This document shows positions 1-9,375 of a stretch of 64,000 bases of DNA, piece by piece. The notes under the pieces are model-generated. The model saw only the letters and a program-made list of their open reading frames with translations, had not been told where the DNA came from and did not search any database. A program made the translations under genes and the position numbers. Numbering within the stretch: position 1 is the first letter of the stretch; every line of letters starts with the position of its first letter. The stretch comes from Chromohalobacter israelensis (GTDB taxonomy: Bacteria > Pseudomonadota > Gammaproteobacteria > Pseudomonadales > Halomonadaceae): assembly GCA_000761475.1 (NCBI GenBank), contig JQNW01000001.1, positions 558,001 through 622,000 on the forward strand, read 5' to 3'.

Positions 1-256
1 GCCACGCGCGAACCTTGTCGCGCGTACCTTCATAGGCTGCCGTGGCCTCGTCGGCCAGGGTATGCAGCCCGCGATGAATATTGGCGTTGTAACGCCGGTA
101 ATAATCATCCAGCGTCTCGATGACCGCTGACGGCGTCTGGGTGGTCGCAGCATTATCCAGATAGATCAGCGGCTTGCCATGCACTTCCCGCTCGAGAATC
201 GGAAAGTCACGGCGGACACGGGCCACGTCCAGCATCGGCTCGGAAAGGGCGTTCAT
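1..256 (-). CDS. sufS: SufS cysteine desulfurase, N-terminal part (runs off left edge)
   Basis: Reverse-strand reading begins MNALSEPMLDVARV and continues through the class-V aminotransferase entry segment YLDNAATTQTP and NANIHRGLHTLADEAT, typical of SufS/CsdA. SufS is a PLP enzyme that takes sulfur from L-cysteine as a persulfide for Fe-S cluster assembly. Only about 85 residues are inside the window; the PLP lysine and the catalytic cysteine lie outside. The start is 4 nt past the sufD stop, so it is the last visible gene of the sufR-B-C-D-S operon. Confidence 0.93.
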   Translation of the reverse strand, partial: MNALSEPMLDVARVRRDFPILEREVHGKPLIYLDNAATTQTPSAVIETLDDYYRRYNANIHRGLHTLADEATAAYEGTRDKVRAW

Positions 257-260
257 GATG

Positions 261-1598
261 TCAGGCCTCCTGCAGGGCGTCGGACACCTCAACCAGGTCC
301 GCAAGATTGAAACGCTCGGGCAGCTTCCCGGCCACGGCACGCTCGACGCGTTCGGCGATGGCGGGCAGGCGCACCTGATCCATGACCTCGCCGGCGAAGG
401 CCAGCGTCAGCAGGCCACGCGCCATCTGCTCGTCGATGCCGCGCGTGCGCAACGCGAAGACGGCCTCCTCGTCGAGCTGGCCCGTCGTCGTGCCGTGCGA
501 GCACTTGACGTCATCGGCGTAGATTTCCAGCTCCGGCTTGGTATCGATCTCGGCACGATCGGACAACAGCAGGTTGGCGTTGTTCTGATACGCCTCGATC
601 TGCTGGCTGTCGCGCTTGACGATCACCTTGCCGTTGAACACTCCGCGGGCACGGTCGTTGAGAATGCCCTTGTAATTCTCGTTGGAGAACGTTTGCGGCG
701 CGTTGTGATTGACCAGGGTGTGATTGTCGACGTGCTGGCGCCCTTGCACGAAGAACAGGCCATTGTAGTTGGCCTCGGCACCCTGCGCGTTGAGATCCGT
801 TACCAGGTCGGTGCGTACCAGCGCGCCTCCCAGGTTGAGGTTGAAGGAGGTGAAGCGCGAATCGCACGCCTGCTCCACATGGATGCTCGCCACGTGCAGG
901 TCCTCGCTCGAGGCCTCCTGCAGCTTGTAATGATCGACGATCGCGCCACGCTCGAGCATGACCTCGCTGACCACGTTGGTGAAGTTGGCCGCCCCCGTTT
1001 CGCCGGCGTAATGCTCGATCACCGTCGCCTGACTGCGCGCGCCAGCCATGACCAGCACGCGCGGATGGCTCATGCGCGGCGCCTCGTTGGCCCGTGAAGC
1101 GAAGACCACGTAGATCGGCTTGTCGACGACCACGCCCTGGCCGATGCGCACGACCGCGCCTTCTTCGGAAAGCGCCACGTTGAGTGCGGTGAACGGCGAG
1201 AAATCGACACCGGCCAGGCGACCGATGGCCCCCCCGATGGCCTCGTGGTTAGTACGCATCGCCGTGGTCAACGGCTCGATGCTGATCCCCTCGGGCAGTG
1301 CCTCGACATCGGAAAGCGCGGTCGAGAAGACGCCATCGACGAATACCAGACGATAGGCATCCAGCGGCATGGACAACGCTTCGAAGCGCGACGCGCTCAG
1401 TTCGGCATCATCGGTCAGCGCGAACTCGCCTTCGGCAATGCGACGCACGTCGGTGTATTTCCAGGCTTCATCACGCTTGGTGGGAAATCCCAGAGCCTCG
1501 AAGCGCGCTGCACCGGCCTGACGACGTGCCGTCACCCAGGTCGGCTCGTCGCTGAATCGCTCGCCGAGCCGTTGTAGAAAGGCGTGTGCTGCACTCAT
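261..1598 (-). CDS. sufD: SufD, Fe-S cluster scaffold subunit
   Basis: The 445-residue protein has the SufB/SufD beta-helix family ending, with KCSHGTTTGQLDEEAVFALRTRG-type sequence near residue 370 and a conserved C-terminal helical tail. SufD partners SufB and the ATPase SufC in the SufBC2D scaffold, where it supports iron entry. I chose the ATG at 1598 because it overlaps the sufC stop as ATGA, giving translational coupling; the reading frame extends 8 codons further upstream but lacks that arrangement. The length matches E. coli SufD (423) with a small extension. Confidence 0.95.
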   Translation of the reverse strand: MSAAHAFLQRLGERFSDEPTWVTARRQAGAARFEALGFPTKRDEAWKYTDVRRIAEGEFALTDDAELSASRFEALSMPLDAYRLVFVDGVFSTALSDVEALPEGISIEPLTTAMRTNHEAIGGAIGRLAGVDFSPFTALNVALSEEGAVVRIGQGVVVDKPIYVVFASRANEAPRMSHPRVLVMAGARSQATVIEHYAGETGAANFTNVVSEVMLERGAIVDHYKLQEASSEDLHVASIHVEQACDSRFTSFNLNLGGALVRTDLVTDLNAQGAEANYNGLFFVQGRQHVDNHTLVNHNAPQTFSNENYKGILNDRARGVFNGKVIVKRDSQQIEAYQNNANLLLSDRAEIDTKPELEIYADDVKCSHGTTTGQLDEEAVFALRTRGIDEQMARGLLTLAFAGEVMDQVRLPAIAERVERAVAGKLPERFNLADLVEVSDALQEA

Positions 1599-2347
1599 GC
1601 GACAGACTCCTCCAGCACCCATTCATAACCCCGCGTTTCGAGCTCGTGGGCGAGGTTCTTGTCGCCGGACTTGACGATGCGCCCGTCCACCAGGACGTGC
1701 ACATGATCCGGCACGATATGTTCGAGCAGCCGCTGGTAGTGGGTCACCATGAGAATGGCGCGATCCTGGCTGCGCAGCGAGTTGACCCCTTCGGCGACGA
1801 TCTTCATGGCATCGATGTCGAGCCCCGAGTCGATCTCGTCGAGCATCGCCAGCTTGGGTTGCAGTACCAGCATCTGCAGGATCTCGTTGCGCTTTTTCTC
1901 GCCGCCCGAAAACCCTTCGTTGACCGCACGCTGCAGGAAGCTGCCATCCATCTTCATGAAGCTCAGCTTCTCGCGCACCAGTTTCATGAATTCCGGGGCC
2001 GGCAGCTCTTTCTCGCCGCGCGCTTCACGCTGCGCATTGAGCGCGGCCTTGAGCAGGTAGATGTTTTTCACCCCGGGGATTTCCACCGGATACTGGAAAC
2101 CCAGCAGAATACCGGCCAGGGCACGCTCCTCGATTTCCATTTCCAGCAGGTCCTGGCCTTCGAACAGGATCTGACCACTGGTGACTTCGTAGCCGTCCTT
2201 GCCCGCGATCACCGCCGACAGCGTCGACTTGCCCGCCCCGTTGGGCCCCATGAGGGCATGCACCTCACCGGGATTGATGGTCAAACTCAACCCCTTGAGG
2301 ATTTCCGAACCTTCCACCGTGACGTGCAGATCTTTGACTTCGAGCAT
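1595..2347 (-). CDS. sufC: SufC, Fe-S assembly ABC-type ATPase
   Basis: The protein is 250 residues with Walker A GPNGAGKS at residues 34-41, signature FSGGEKKRNE near residue 145 and Walker B LAMLDEIDSGLD. This is the soluble, non-transport ABC ATPase that drives conformational change in SufBC2D. It sits between sufB (77 nt upstream) and sufD (4-nt overlap). The family is unambiguous. Confidence 0.97.
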   Translation of the reverse strand: MLEVKDLHVTVEGSEILKGLSLTINPGEVHALMGPNGAGKSTLSAVIAGKDGYEVTSGQILFEGQDLLEMEIEERALAGILLGFQYPVEIPGVKNIYLLKAALNAQREARGEKELPAPEFMKLVREKLSFMKMDGSFLQRAVNEGFSGGEKKRNEILQMLVLQPKLAMLDEIDSGLDIDAMKIVAEGVNSLRSQDRAILMVTHYQRLLEHIVPDHVHVLVDGRIVKSGDKNLAHELETRGYEWVLEESVA

Positions 2348-2424
2348 CTTGATACCTTGCTTGCGTTCGAGTCGCCCGGCGACTCCGATACATGGGTTGA
2401 GACCTTGACGATGCGCCGGAATGC

Positions 2425-3867
2425 TTACCCGACGGCGCCTTCGAGGGTGACGTTCAACAGCGCTTCGGCTTCCACCGCGAATTCCATCGGCAGCTCCTGG
2501 AAGACGTCCTTGCAGAAGCCATTGACGATCATGTTGACGGCATCCTCTTCGGAGATGCCCCGCGCCTGGCAGTAGAACAGCTGGTCCTCACCGATCTTCG
2601 AGGTGGTCGCCTCGTGTTCCACGGTCGCCGAGCTGTTGCCGATTTCCTGATACGGAAAGGTGTGGGCGCCACAGCGATCGCCGATCAACAGCGAGTCGCA
2701 CTGGGTGAAGTTGCGCGCGCCCTTGGCGCGCGGCCCCACCTTGACCAGGCCGCGATAGGCTTGGTCGCTGTTCCCGGCGGCGATGCCCTTGGACACGATG
2801 GTCGAGCGCGTCCCCTCGCCGACGTGAATCATCTTGGTGCCGGTGTCGGCCTGCTGACGGCCATTGGTCACCGCCACGGAATAGAACTCGCCGACACTGT
2901 CCTTGCCGCGCAACACGCAGGACGGATACTTCCAGGTGATCGCCGAACCGGTCTCGACCTGCGTCCAGCTGATCTTGGAACGGTCGCCCCGGCAATCGCC
3001 GCGCTTGGTGACGAAGTTGTAGATGCCGCCCTTGCCGTCCTCGTCGCCGGGATACCAGTTCTGCACCGTGGAATACTTGATGTAGGCGTCTTCCAACGCC
3101 ACCAGTTCGACCACCGCCGCGTGGAGCTGGTTCTCGTCACGCTGAGGTGCGGTGCACCCCTCCAGATACGAGACCTGGGCCTGCTTGTCGCAGACGATCA
3201 GGGTGCGCTCGAACTGACCGGTATTCGCCGCGTTGATGCGGAAATAGGTGGAAAGCTCCATCGGGCACTCGACGCCTTCGGGAACGTAGACGAAGGAGCC
3301 GTCGGTGAATACGGCCGAATTCAGCGCCGCGAAGTAGTTGTCTCCCTTGGGCACCACGCTTCCCAGATACTGGCGGACCAGCTCCGGGTAGTCGCGGATC
3401 GCCTCCGAGATCGAGCAGAAGATCACGCCCGCCTCGGCGAGCTTTTCCTTGAACGTCGTGGTCACCGAGACCGAGTCGAATACCGCATCCACGGCGACCC
3501 CCGCCAGCGCGGCACGCTCATGCAGCGGAATCCCCAGTTTCTCGTAGGTTTCCAGCAGCTTGGGATCGACTTCATCGAGACTCTGCGGCCGATCCTCGGG
3601 CTTTTTCGGCGCGCTGTAGTAGGAAATCGCCTGATAGTCGATGGGCGGATAATCGAGATGCGCCCAGGAGGGCTCCTTCATCTTGAGCCACTGGTGGTAG
3701 GCATCCAGGCGCCACTCCAGCATCCACTCGGGTTCGCCCTTCTTGTTGGAAATGAAGGCGATGGTATCCTCGTCCAGCCCCGGCGGTACGGTATCGCTTT
3801 CGATGTCGGTCACGAACCCTTGGGTATATTCGCGACGGACAAGCTGTTCCATTTCCTGACTTGCCAT
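2425..3867 (-). CDS. sufB: SufB, Fe-S cluster scaffold subunit
   Basis: The 480-residue start [14 protein letters not shown] is preceded by a strong GGAGG-like ribosome site (GGGAGGGGAAACACC), so the ATG at 3867 is preferred over an in-frame codon 16 residues upstream. Conserved family segments include [19 protein letters not shown] and, near the C-terminus, the [18 protein letters not shown] segment. SufB is the scaffold on which the nascent cluster is built, in complex with SufC and SufD. It is the first structural gene after the regulator, 70 nt away. Confidence 0.97.
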   Translation of the reverse strand: MASQEMEQLVRREYTQGFVTDIESDTVPPGLDEDTIAFISNKKGEPEWMLEWRLDAYHQWLKMKEPSWAHLDYPPIDYQAISYYSAPKKPEDRPQSLDEVDPKLLETYEKLGIPLHERAALAGVAVDAVFDSVSVTTTFKEKLAEAGVIFCSISEAIRDYPELVRQYLGSVVPKGDNYFAALNSAVFTDGSFVYVPEGVECPMELSTYFRINAANTGQFERTLIVCDKQAQVSYLEGCTAPQRDENQLHAAVVELVALEDAYIKYSTVQNWYPGDEDGKGGIYNFVTKRGDCRGDRSKISWTQVETGSAITWKYPSCVLRGKDSVGEFYSVAVTNGRQQADTGTKMIHVGEGTRSTIVSKGIAAGNSDQAYRGLVKVGPRAKGARNFTQCDSLLIGDRCGAHTFPYQEIGNSSATVEHEATTSKIGEDQLFYCQARGISEEDAVNMIVNGFCKDVFQELPMEFAVEAEALLNVTLEGAVG

Positions 3868-3937
3868 GGTGTTTCCCCTCCCGGGCGGTATGCTCTCAGC
3901 GCGTGGCCGGGCCACCGCGCCACTTTCGTTCGTGTGA

Positions 3938-4405
3938 TCAAACTTCGGCGCGACTCGCCAGGGTCACGCTCTGTATGGGCAGCTGCACGGGCAGCTTCAA
4001 CGGCGTTTCCTGGGCCAGGTGCGCCAGGGTCACGCTGTCGAGCAGCGTACGAATCGCCAGCGAGACACGTTGCCAGTTGTCGGCGACGCCGCAGGTGGCC
4101 AGCAGATCGCAGTCGCCATCGGCATGACTGCATTCCGTCATCGCCACCGGCCCTTCAATGGCGCCGATGATATCGGAAGCGGTGATGGCCGCCGCCGGCC
4201 GCGCCAACCGATAACCGCCGAGCGAGCCGCGACGCGATTCCAGAAGCCCTGCCTTCACCAGCATTTTCAGCGTCTTGCTGACGGTCGGATGGGGCAATTG
4301 CACGGCATCGGCCAGCTCGGTGGCGGCGTGTGCCTGCTCCGGATGACGCGCGATCTGCGCCATCACCACGGCGGCATAGTCGGTCAGCTTGGAAAGCTTC
4401 AACAT
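3938..4405 (-). CDS. Rrf2-family SUF operon regulator (SufR/IscR-like)
   Basis: The 155-residue protein has an N-terminal winged helix ([19 protein letters not shown]) and a recognition region [32 protein letters not shown]. Three cysteines in [16 protein letters not shown] (C-x6-C-x5-C) fit Fe-S ligation as in IscR. Family knowledge indicates an Fe-S-sensing repressor or activator; its position at the head of sufBCDS points to autoregulation of the operon. The start at 4405 opens the conserved domain; upstream in-frame codons overlap the promoter. Confidence 0.9.
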   Translation of the reverse strand: MLKLSKLTDYAAVVMAQIARHPEQAHAATELADAVQLPHPTVSKTLKMLVKAGLLESRRGSLGGYRLARPAAAITASDIIGAIEGPVAMTECSHADGDCDLLATCGVADNWQRVSLAIRTLLDSVTLAHLAQETPLKLPVQLPIQSVTLASRAEV

Positions 4406-4437
4406 GCCTTCACTCCACCATTCATCGATTGGGTACC

Positions 4438-4466
4438 ATTTTAGTCCTATATGAATTCGATGTGAA
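4438..4466 (-). promoter_or_regulatory. Candidate sigma70 promoter of the suf operon
   Basis: On the minus strand a TTCACA (-35) and TAAAAT (-10) are separated by 17 bp. The sequence GGACTAAAATGGTACC around the -10 is an imperfect dyad that could be the operator of the Rrf2 regulator. The operator reading is inference. Confidence 0.45.
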
Positions 4467-4529
4467 GGGAACCGACGACTTCCGGCCTTTCCACGCGATG
4501 ATAGCGTCACGATGACGACCGATCGCATC

Positions 4530-4553
4530 AATAATGACAATTATTCCTATTCG
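4530..4553. promoter_or_regulatory. Candidate Fur-like box
   Basis: The sequence AATAATGACAATTATTCC followed by TATTCG matches about 13 of 19 positions of the GATAATGATAATCATTATC consensus. It lies between the divergent suf regulator and ycjX, 73 bp before the chosen ycjX start. Assignment is by eye only. Confidence 0.35.
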
Positions 4554-4625
4554 CATAGACTATCGTGCTTGCCTTGGCGCCCATTCGCCCGCACATTCGA
4601 CACAGAACTTCCGTCGGACACCCGC

Positions 4626-6017
4626 ATGCGACGTCATCTGACCCAAGAACTGCACAACCTCATCGAACGCGGCCGCGACCGCCAGCTGCGGCTTGCCGTC
4701 ACTGGCCTGTCCCGCGCCGGGAAGACTGCGTTTCTCACCTCGCTGGTGCATCAACTGCGACATGCGGGGCTGGAGGCACGGCTCGATCTGCTGCGCGCCG
4801 CCCGCGAAGGCCGCTTGCTCGGCGCCCAGCGCGTCGCCCAGCCGGATCTCGGCGTGCCGCGCTTTCCCTACGATGCCGCCATGGCCGCGCTCGACGGCAC
4901 GCCACCGCAATGGCCCGCCCCGACACGCGGAATCAGCGAACTGCGCCTGACCATCAAGCATCGCACCCGGCGCGCTCGTGGCCTGCTGGGCGACACGGCG
5001 ACCCTGACCCTCGACTTGATCGACTACCCCGGCGAATGGCTGCTCGACTTGCCGCTGCTCGAACACGATTTCCTCAGTTGGTGCGAGGCCCAGCAAGCCA
5101 CGCTCGGCGCAGAGCGTCAGCGCCTCTCCGCGGCCTGGCTGCAGGCCGCCGGTGCCCTCTCTCCCGACGACACGGCCGATGAAAACCATCTCGCCGAGGT
5201 GGCCGCACATTACGCCACCGCGTTGCGTGCCTCGCGCGAGGCAGGGTTCGCCGACCTGCAACCCGGGCGTTTCCTGCTGCCGGGGGACCTGGAGGACGCG
5301 CCGGTACTACAGTTCTTTCCGCTGCCCGACATCGGCGAGGCCCAGCGCGCCGAGCTCGAGGCCTTGCCCGGCAGCAGCGTCTACAAGACGTTGGCGCGGC
5401 GTTTCGATCATTACCGCCGCCATGTGGTCAAACCCTTCTATCGCGACCATTTCCGCCGCTTCGACCGTCAGATCGTGCTGGTCGATGTTCTCGGGGCACT
5501 GAACGCGGGACCGGAACGCTTCGAGGATCTCTCCCGTGCGCTCGGCACGCTGATGCGCAGCTTCGATTACGGCAAGCGCAGCCTGCTCAATCGCCTCTTC
5601 TCGCCGCGCATCGACCGGCTCGCCATCGCTGCGACCAAGGCCGATCACGTGACGCCCGAGCAGCACCCCAATGTCGTTGCCCTGCTCGAGGCCTTGCTCG
5701 CCGAGCCGCTCAAGGATCTGCGCTACGCGGACGTGCCGGTGAAGGCCCTCTCGCTGGCATCGGTGAGCGCTACCGAACCGCGCGATGTCGAACACGAAGG
5801 ACGCCGGCGCGCCGCCCTGCGTGGCACCACACTGGAAGGCGAGGACGTGCTGCTGTTCCCCGGCGACGTGCCGCCGCGGCTGCCCGCGCACGACTTCTGG
5901 GCCCGACAGGGCTTCGCGTTCACCGCGTTTCGCCCGCCGCAGCGCGACACGGCGGCCCTGCCGCATGTCCGCATGGATGCCGCCCTCGACTGGTTGATTG
6001 GAGACAAGCTGACATGA
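4626..6017 (+). CDS. ycjX: YcjX-like P-loop NTPase (DUF463)
   Basis: The 463-residue protein carries a P-loop GLSRAGKT at about residues 27-34 and the YcjX motif LTLDLIDYPGEWLLDLPLL. The family comprises GTP/ATP-binding proteins of uncertain function, co-regulated with phage-shock/stress genes in E. coli. The start at 4626 puts the conserved RRHLTQELHNLIERG segment at the N-terminus; an in-frame ATG at 4512 would run through the Fur-like box. The stop overlaps the next gene start by 4 nt, so it is paired with ycjF as in enterobacteria. Confidence 0.88.
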   Translation: MRRHLTQELHNLIERGRDRQLRLAVTGLSRAGKTAFLTSLVHQLRHAGLEARLDLLRAAREGRLLGAQRVAQPDLGVPRFPYDAAMAALDGTPPQWPAPTRGISELRLTIKHRTRRARGLLGDTATLTLDLIDYPGEWLLDLPLLEHDFLSWCEAQQATLGAERQRLSAAWLQAAGALSPDDTADENHLAEVAAHYATALRASREAGFADLQPGRFLLPGDLEDAPVLQFFPLPDIGEAQRAELEALPGSSVYKTLARRFDHYRRHVVKPFYRDHFRRFDRQIVLVDVLGALNAGPERFEDLSRALGTLMRSFDYGKRSLLNRLFSPRIDRLAIAATKADHVTPEQHPNVVALLEALLAEPLKDLRYADVPVKALSLASVSATEPRDVEHEGRRRAALRGTTLEGEDVLLFPGDVPPRLPAHDFWARQGFAFTAFRPPQRDTAALPHVRMDAALDWLIGDKLT

Positions 6018-7051
6018 GCGAGCCACGGCCCGGCCAACGTTTTCGCGTCAACGACGAGCCCCCGTCTTCCTTTGCACCCGACCCCGGCGAGCGTTTTCGG
6101 CTGGACAGTGTCTCCCACCCGCTCGCCGCTCAGGACAGCGCACCGGACGTGCCCCTCGAGGCCAGTCTGGGCAAGCCGCGCAAGCGGCGCTGGGGACTGG
6201 TGACATTGCTCGGCGGCAGCGTGGCGTTGGGTGGCATGGAAGTCGCACGTCACTTGTATACCGCCACCCTCGGCGGCGACTGGCTCGCAGGCGCCTGGAG
6301 CGTGCTGGGATTGCTGGGGCTGGGCCTGGTCGGTGCAGCATTGTTGCGGGAACTCTGGCGGCTGCGCCGTCTCAAGCGCCATACCCGACTCCGCGACCAG
6401 CTCGCCGCCACGGAAGACACCTCGCCGCACGAGGCTCATGCCCTGGCCGAGCGCTTGCGGCGCCAGATGCGACTCGATGACGACGATCCTCACTGGCGCG
6501 CCTTCCAGGTCGCGCAACAGCCGCATCACGACGCCCAGGAAACACGCACCCTGCTGGCCCACCATCTGCTGGCGCCCCGGGACCGTCAGGCCCGGCGCCT
6601 GGTCGCCCGCATGGCCAGTGAAACGGCGGTCATGGTCGCCGTCAGCCCGGTCACCTTTCTCGACATGGCACTCATGGCCTGGCGCAACATCGGCTTGATC
6701 GACCGTCTCGCCGCGCTCTATGGCCTGGAACTGGGGTATGCCAGCCGGCTGCGCCTGTTCCGCGCGGTGCTCTATAACATGGCGTTCGCCGGCGCCAGTG
6801 AAATCGCCTCGGATGCGAGCATGGACCTGTTGTCGATGAACGTGGCCGGCAAGCTTTCCACCCGCGCCGGCCAGGGGCTCGGCGCGGGACTGCTCACCGC
6901 CCGCCTCGGGCTGCGGACCCTGCGCATGACGCGCCCGATTCCCTTCACCGAGGGCGAGGCACCGCGCCTGGCCGACCTGCGCCGGGAGCTGTGGCAACGC
7001 TTGCGTCGGCTCGAGACGCAGGACGACGCCGCGTCATCCACACGAAATTGA
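6014..7051 (+). CDS. ycjF: YcjF-like inner-membrane protein (DUF697/TIGR01620)
   Basis: The 345-residue protein has two predicted membrane segments near residues 61-77 and 91-112, then a long cytoplasmic helical region containing AVSPVTFLDMALMAWRNIGLIDRLAALYG, characteristic of the family. The N-terminal tail repeats a short motif, PGQRFRV and PGERFRL, of unknown meaning. ATGA overlap with ycjX indicates co-translation. Function is not established; an envelope-stress role is inferred from E. coli ycjXF. Confidence 0.85.
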   Translation: MSEPRPGQRFRVNDEPPSSFAPDPGERFRLDSVSHPLAAQDSAPDVPLEASLGKPRKRRWGLVTLLGGSVALGGMEVARHLYTATLGGDWLAGAWSVLGLLGLGLVGAALLRELWRLRRLKRHTRLRDQLAATEDTSPHEAHALAERLRRQMRLDDDDPHWRAFQVAQQPHHDAQETRTLLAHHLLAPRDRQARRLVARMASETAVMVAVSPVTFLDMALMAWRNIGLIDRLAALYGLELGYASRLRLFRAVLYNMAFAGASEIASDASMDLLSMNVAGKLSTRAGQGLGAGLLTARLGLRTLRMTRPIPFTEGEAPRLADLRRELWQRLRRLETQDDAASSTRN

Positions 7052-7061
7052 TCCAGATCAC
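7048..7061. promoter_or_regulatory. FNR/Anr-type box upstream of usp
   Basis: TTGATCCAGATCAC matches TTGAT-N4-ATCAA with one mismatch. A weak -10 (TAGGCT, 7084-7089) lies where a site centred at -41.5 would require. Universal stress genes are frequent FNR/Anr targets. Confidence 0.5.
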
Positions 7062-7162
7062 GCTACGAAGTGCCCCGAGGGACTAGGCTGGAAGAAGACA
7101 GGCTCGCGTGCGTTCAGGCAGACGTCGCGAGCATTGCCCTCATGTCAGTTTCGGAGGTCGTC

Positions 7163-7603
7163 ATGTTCAAGACCCTCATGGTTCCCGTCGACGGTTCGCA
7201 GGCGGCCAGCGTGGCACTGGATGTCGCCTGCAAGCTGGCCCATGCCGATCAGGCACGTCTGCACATCCTTCACATCCCCGAATCGCTGGCCCACGACACG
7301 CTTCTGGTGTGGGGCGTCGGAGCCGTTCCGATGCAGGCCAGTTCCGACGAGCTCGACCGCGCCGGCCGGCAATTGCTCGACGCCGCCAAGCAGGCCGCCG
7401 GCGAGCGTGGCATCACCGACGTCGAAGGTTCATTGCATCAGGGCGACCCGGCAAGGGTGATCATCGAGCAGGCCAGGGCGCTGAACGTCGATGCCATCGT
7501 CATGGGCAGCCGTGGCTTGAGCGACATCGCCGGTCTGGTCGTCGGCAGCGTATCGCACAAGGTTTCGCATACCGCGCCCTGCCGCGTCATCAGCGTGCAT
7601 TGA
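7163..7603 (+). CDS. Universal stress protein (UspA family)
   Basis: This is a 146-residue single Usp domain. It starts MFKTLMVPVDGSQAA and ends with the nucleotide-binding signature GSRGLSDIAGLVVGSVS (G-x2-G-x9-G-S), as in ATP-binding Usp proteins. A GGAGG ribosome site lies 6 bases before the ATG. It is monocistronic; the downstream gene is convergent. The FNR-type box suggests induction at low oxygen. Confidence 0.93.
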   Translation: MFKTLMVPVDGSQAASVALDVACKLAHADQARLHILHIPESLAHDTLLVWGVGAVPMQASSDELDRAGRQLLDAAKQAAGERGITDVEGSLHQGDPARVIIEQARALNVDAIVMGSRGLSDIAGLVVGSVSHKVSHTAPCRVISVH

Positions 7604-7619
7604 TACCGCGGGCGAGACC

Positions 7620-8420
7620 TCATGCCAGCGAAAAGAAATCGCGCAACTGCCAGGCCACGCCATTCGGATGATGGTGACCGATGCGGATGGCGTCAGGTAC
7701 CCGACGCGGCAGGTCGGGATGCGCATTCTCCATGACGAACCCATGGCCGGCCAGCGCCAGCATCTCGGCATCGTTGAGGTTGTCGCCGAACGCCAGACAC
7801 CGCGCGGCGGGGAGACCGAGATGGGCCAGCAACCGTTCCAGCGTGGCCCCCTTGTTGACACCCTCGGCCATGATCTCCAGCGAATGGGCCATCGAATAGG
7901 TCATGTGCAGCCGCGTGCCCAGCGTCTCGGTGATGCTCTGCTCCAGCGCTGCCAGGGCCTCGGGGTCACCGATGCACAGCACCTTGCCCACGCCGCGACC
8001 GTCATGCGCCTCGAGATCGGCCACCCGATAGTGGAATCCGGTGTGGGCGTGCAAGGCCTTCAGCTCGGGCGCAGACGCATCGATCAGCCACTCCTCCCCG
8101 GTATACAGGTTGAGCCGGATGTCGGCACCGCGCGGCAGCTCGACCAACGCCCGAACCAGCTCGGCCGGCACCCACTGCTCGGCGATAAGGCTGTCGTCGG
8201 GCCCGTAGAGGTGCGCCCCGTTGGTGCTCATGATGTACGCGGGCACGCCCAGCCGTCGGCGGAACGCCGTGATATCGTGAAAATGACGTCCAGACGCCAA
8301 CGCCAGGTGATGTCCACGTGCGGCGAGTGCCTGAAAGGTCTCGATGGTCAATTCATCGAGATCGTGCTCGGCATTGAGCAGCGTGTTGTCCAGATCCGTG
8401 ACGATCAAATGAGGTTGCAT
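7620..8420 (-). CDS. HAD-superfamily Cof-type phosphatase
   Basis: The 266-residue protein has motif I DLDNTLL (nucleophile D9, D11) and motif IV FGDNLNDAEML near the C-terminus, with a Cof/type IIB cap between them. Proteins of this class dephosphorylate sugar phosphates, flavin or pyridoxal phosphates; the substrate cannot be read from sequence. The start MQPHLIVTDLDNT was chosen because it opens the domain. Confidence 0.9.
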   Translation of the reverse strand: MQPHLIVTDLDNTLLNAEHDLDELTIETFQALAARGHHLALASGRHFHDITAFRRRLGVPAYIMSTNGAHLYGPDDSLIAEQWVPAELVRALVELPRGADIRLNLYTGEEWLIDASAPELKALHAHTGFHYRVADLEAHDGRGVGKVLCIGDPEALAALEQSITETLGTRLHMTYSMAHSLEIMAEGVNKGATLERLLAHLGLPAARCLAFGDNLNDAEMLALAGHGFVMENAHPDLPRRVPDAIRIGHHHPNGVAWQLRDFFSLA

Positions 8421-8544
8421 GCGGCTTCCTGATTGGTCCTCGACGCGACTAGAGTACCGCATGTGGGATCGGCACCGGGAATCGTTCCGTCGAATACTGG
8501 CCGCGTGCACGGCAGGCATTCGCCGGAACCATCTCAACATCGCC

Positions 8545-9120
8545 TCAATCCGTACGCACCAGCAATGCCTCACGCAGTGACGTCGAGAGAGGCGGCTCGG
8601 CCAACCAGATACCGAGATAGGTGCGCGCGAGTCGCATATCGTCCGATACGAAGCGAATATTGCCATTCAGGGCTAGAGACAATCGCGGCGTCTGCGGGTC
8701 CCATTCGAGCCGATAGCGATCGCCTTCGGTGACATCGACCATGGCATCCTGTAGCGCCTCTATCCCGGCGCGCAGCGGCTCACGCATCGTCGTCGCATGC
8801 TGCTTGCGCAAGACGGACCAGGTCGCCTTGCGAATATCCTCGCGGGACACGTCACGCTGGTACTCGAGCACCAGACTCAGCGGCACTTCGACATTGACGA
8901 TGGCCGCACGGCTGGCACCGGCCGGTGCATACAGGGCGGAGTCATAGACATCCCACAGCAGGTAACTGGCCGTTCCCGTTCCCTGCAGGACGAGTGCGTC
9001 ATCCCCCACGACGCTTTGCTGCGAAAACGGCTCGGCAAGCGCAGTGCCCACGCTGCACATGGTGATGAGCGCCAGTGACAGCCCTCGGGCGAAACCGGTT
9101 AACGCAGCACGTATCGTCAT
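8545..9120 (-). CDS. Secreted chalcone isomerase-like protein
   Basis: The 191-residue protein begins with a signal peptide (MTIRAALTGFARGLSLALI, cleavage after TALA). The mature part, with GTGTASYLLWDVYDSALYAP and PLSLVLEYQRDVSREDI, matches the bacterial chalcone isomerase-like family (Chalcone_3). Bacterial members are periplasmic with no known isomerase substrate. A GGGAGG ribosome site precedes the ATG at 9120. Function unknown. Confidence 0.8.
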   Translation of the reverse strand: MTIRAALTGFARGLSLALITMCSVGTALAEPFSQQSVVGDDALVLQGTGTASYLLWDVYDSALYAPAGASRAAIVNVEVPLSLVLEYQRDVSREDIRKATWSVLRKQHATTMREPLRAGIEALQDAMVDVTEGDRYRLEWDPQTPRLSLALNGNIRFVSDDMRLARTYLGIWLAEPPLSTSLREALLVRTD

Positions 9121-9375
9121 GGTGCCTCCCATCTCGATTAGCATGGCGACAAGCCGAGCGACTCCCTCACCTTTATTCCGAGGGGCCACCATGGGCATTC
9201 GTAGCATACCGCATGTCGACTCGACGCATAGCACCAGAGGAACTCGAATCAGGCAGGCATCATCAGGGGACACCTTGAGGATCGCCTCCGGGGACCTCAT
9301 ACCTTACCCATGACGCATGACGTCTTCTCAAAGCCGTCAGTAAGCATTCGCCAAAGCCCCCCCCAGGAGAATCCC

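Noticed and set aside
2614-4170. 518-codon plus-strand frame over sufB and the regulator
   Set aside because: Shadow frame opposite well-supported genes.
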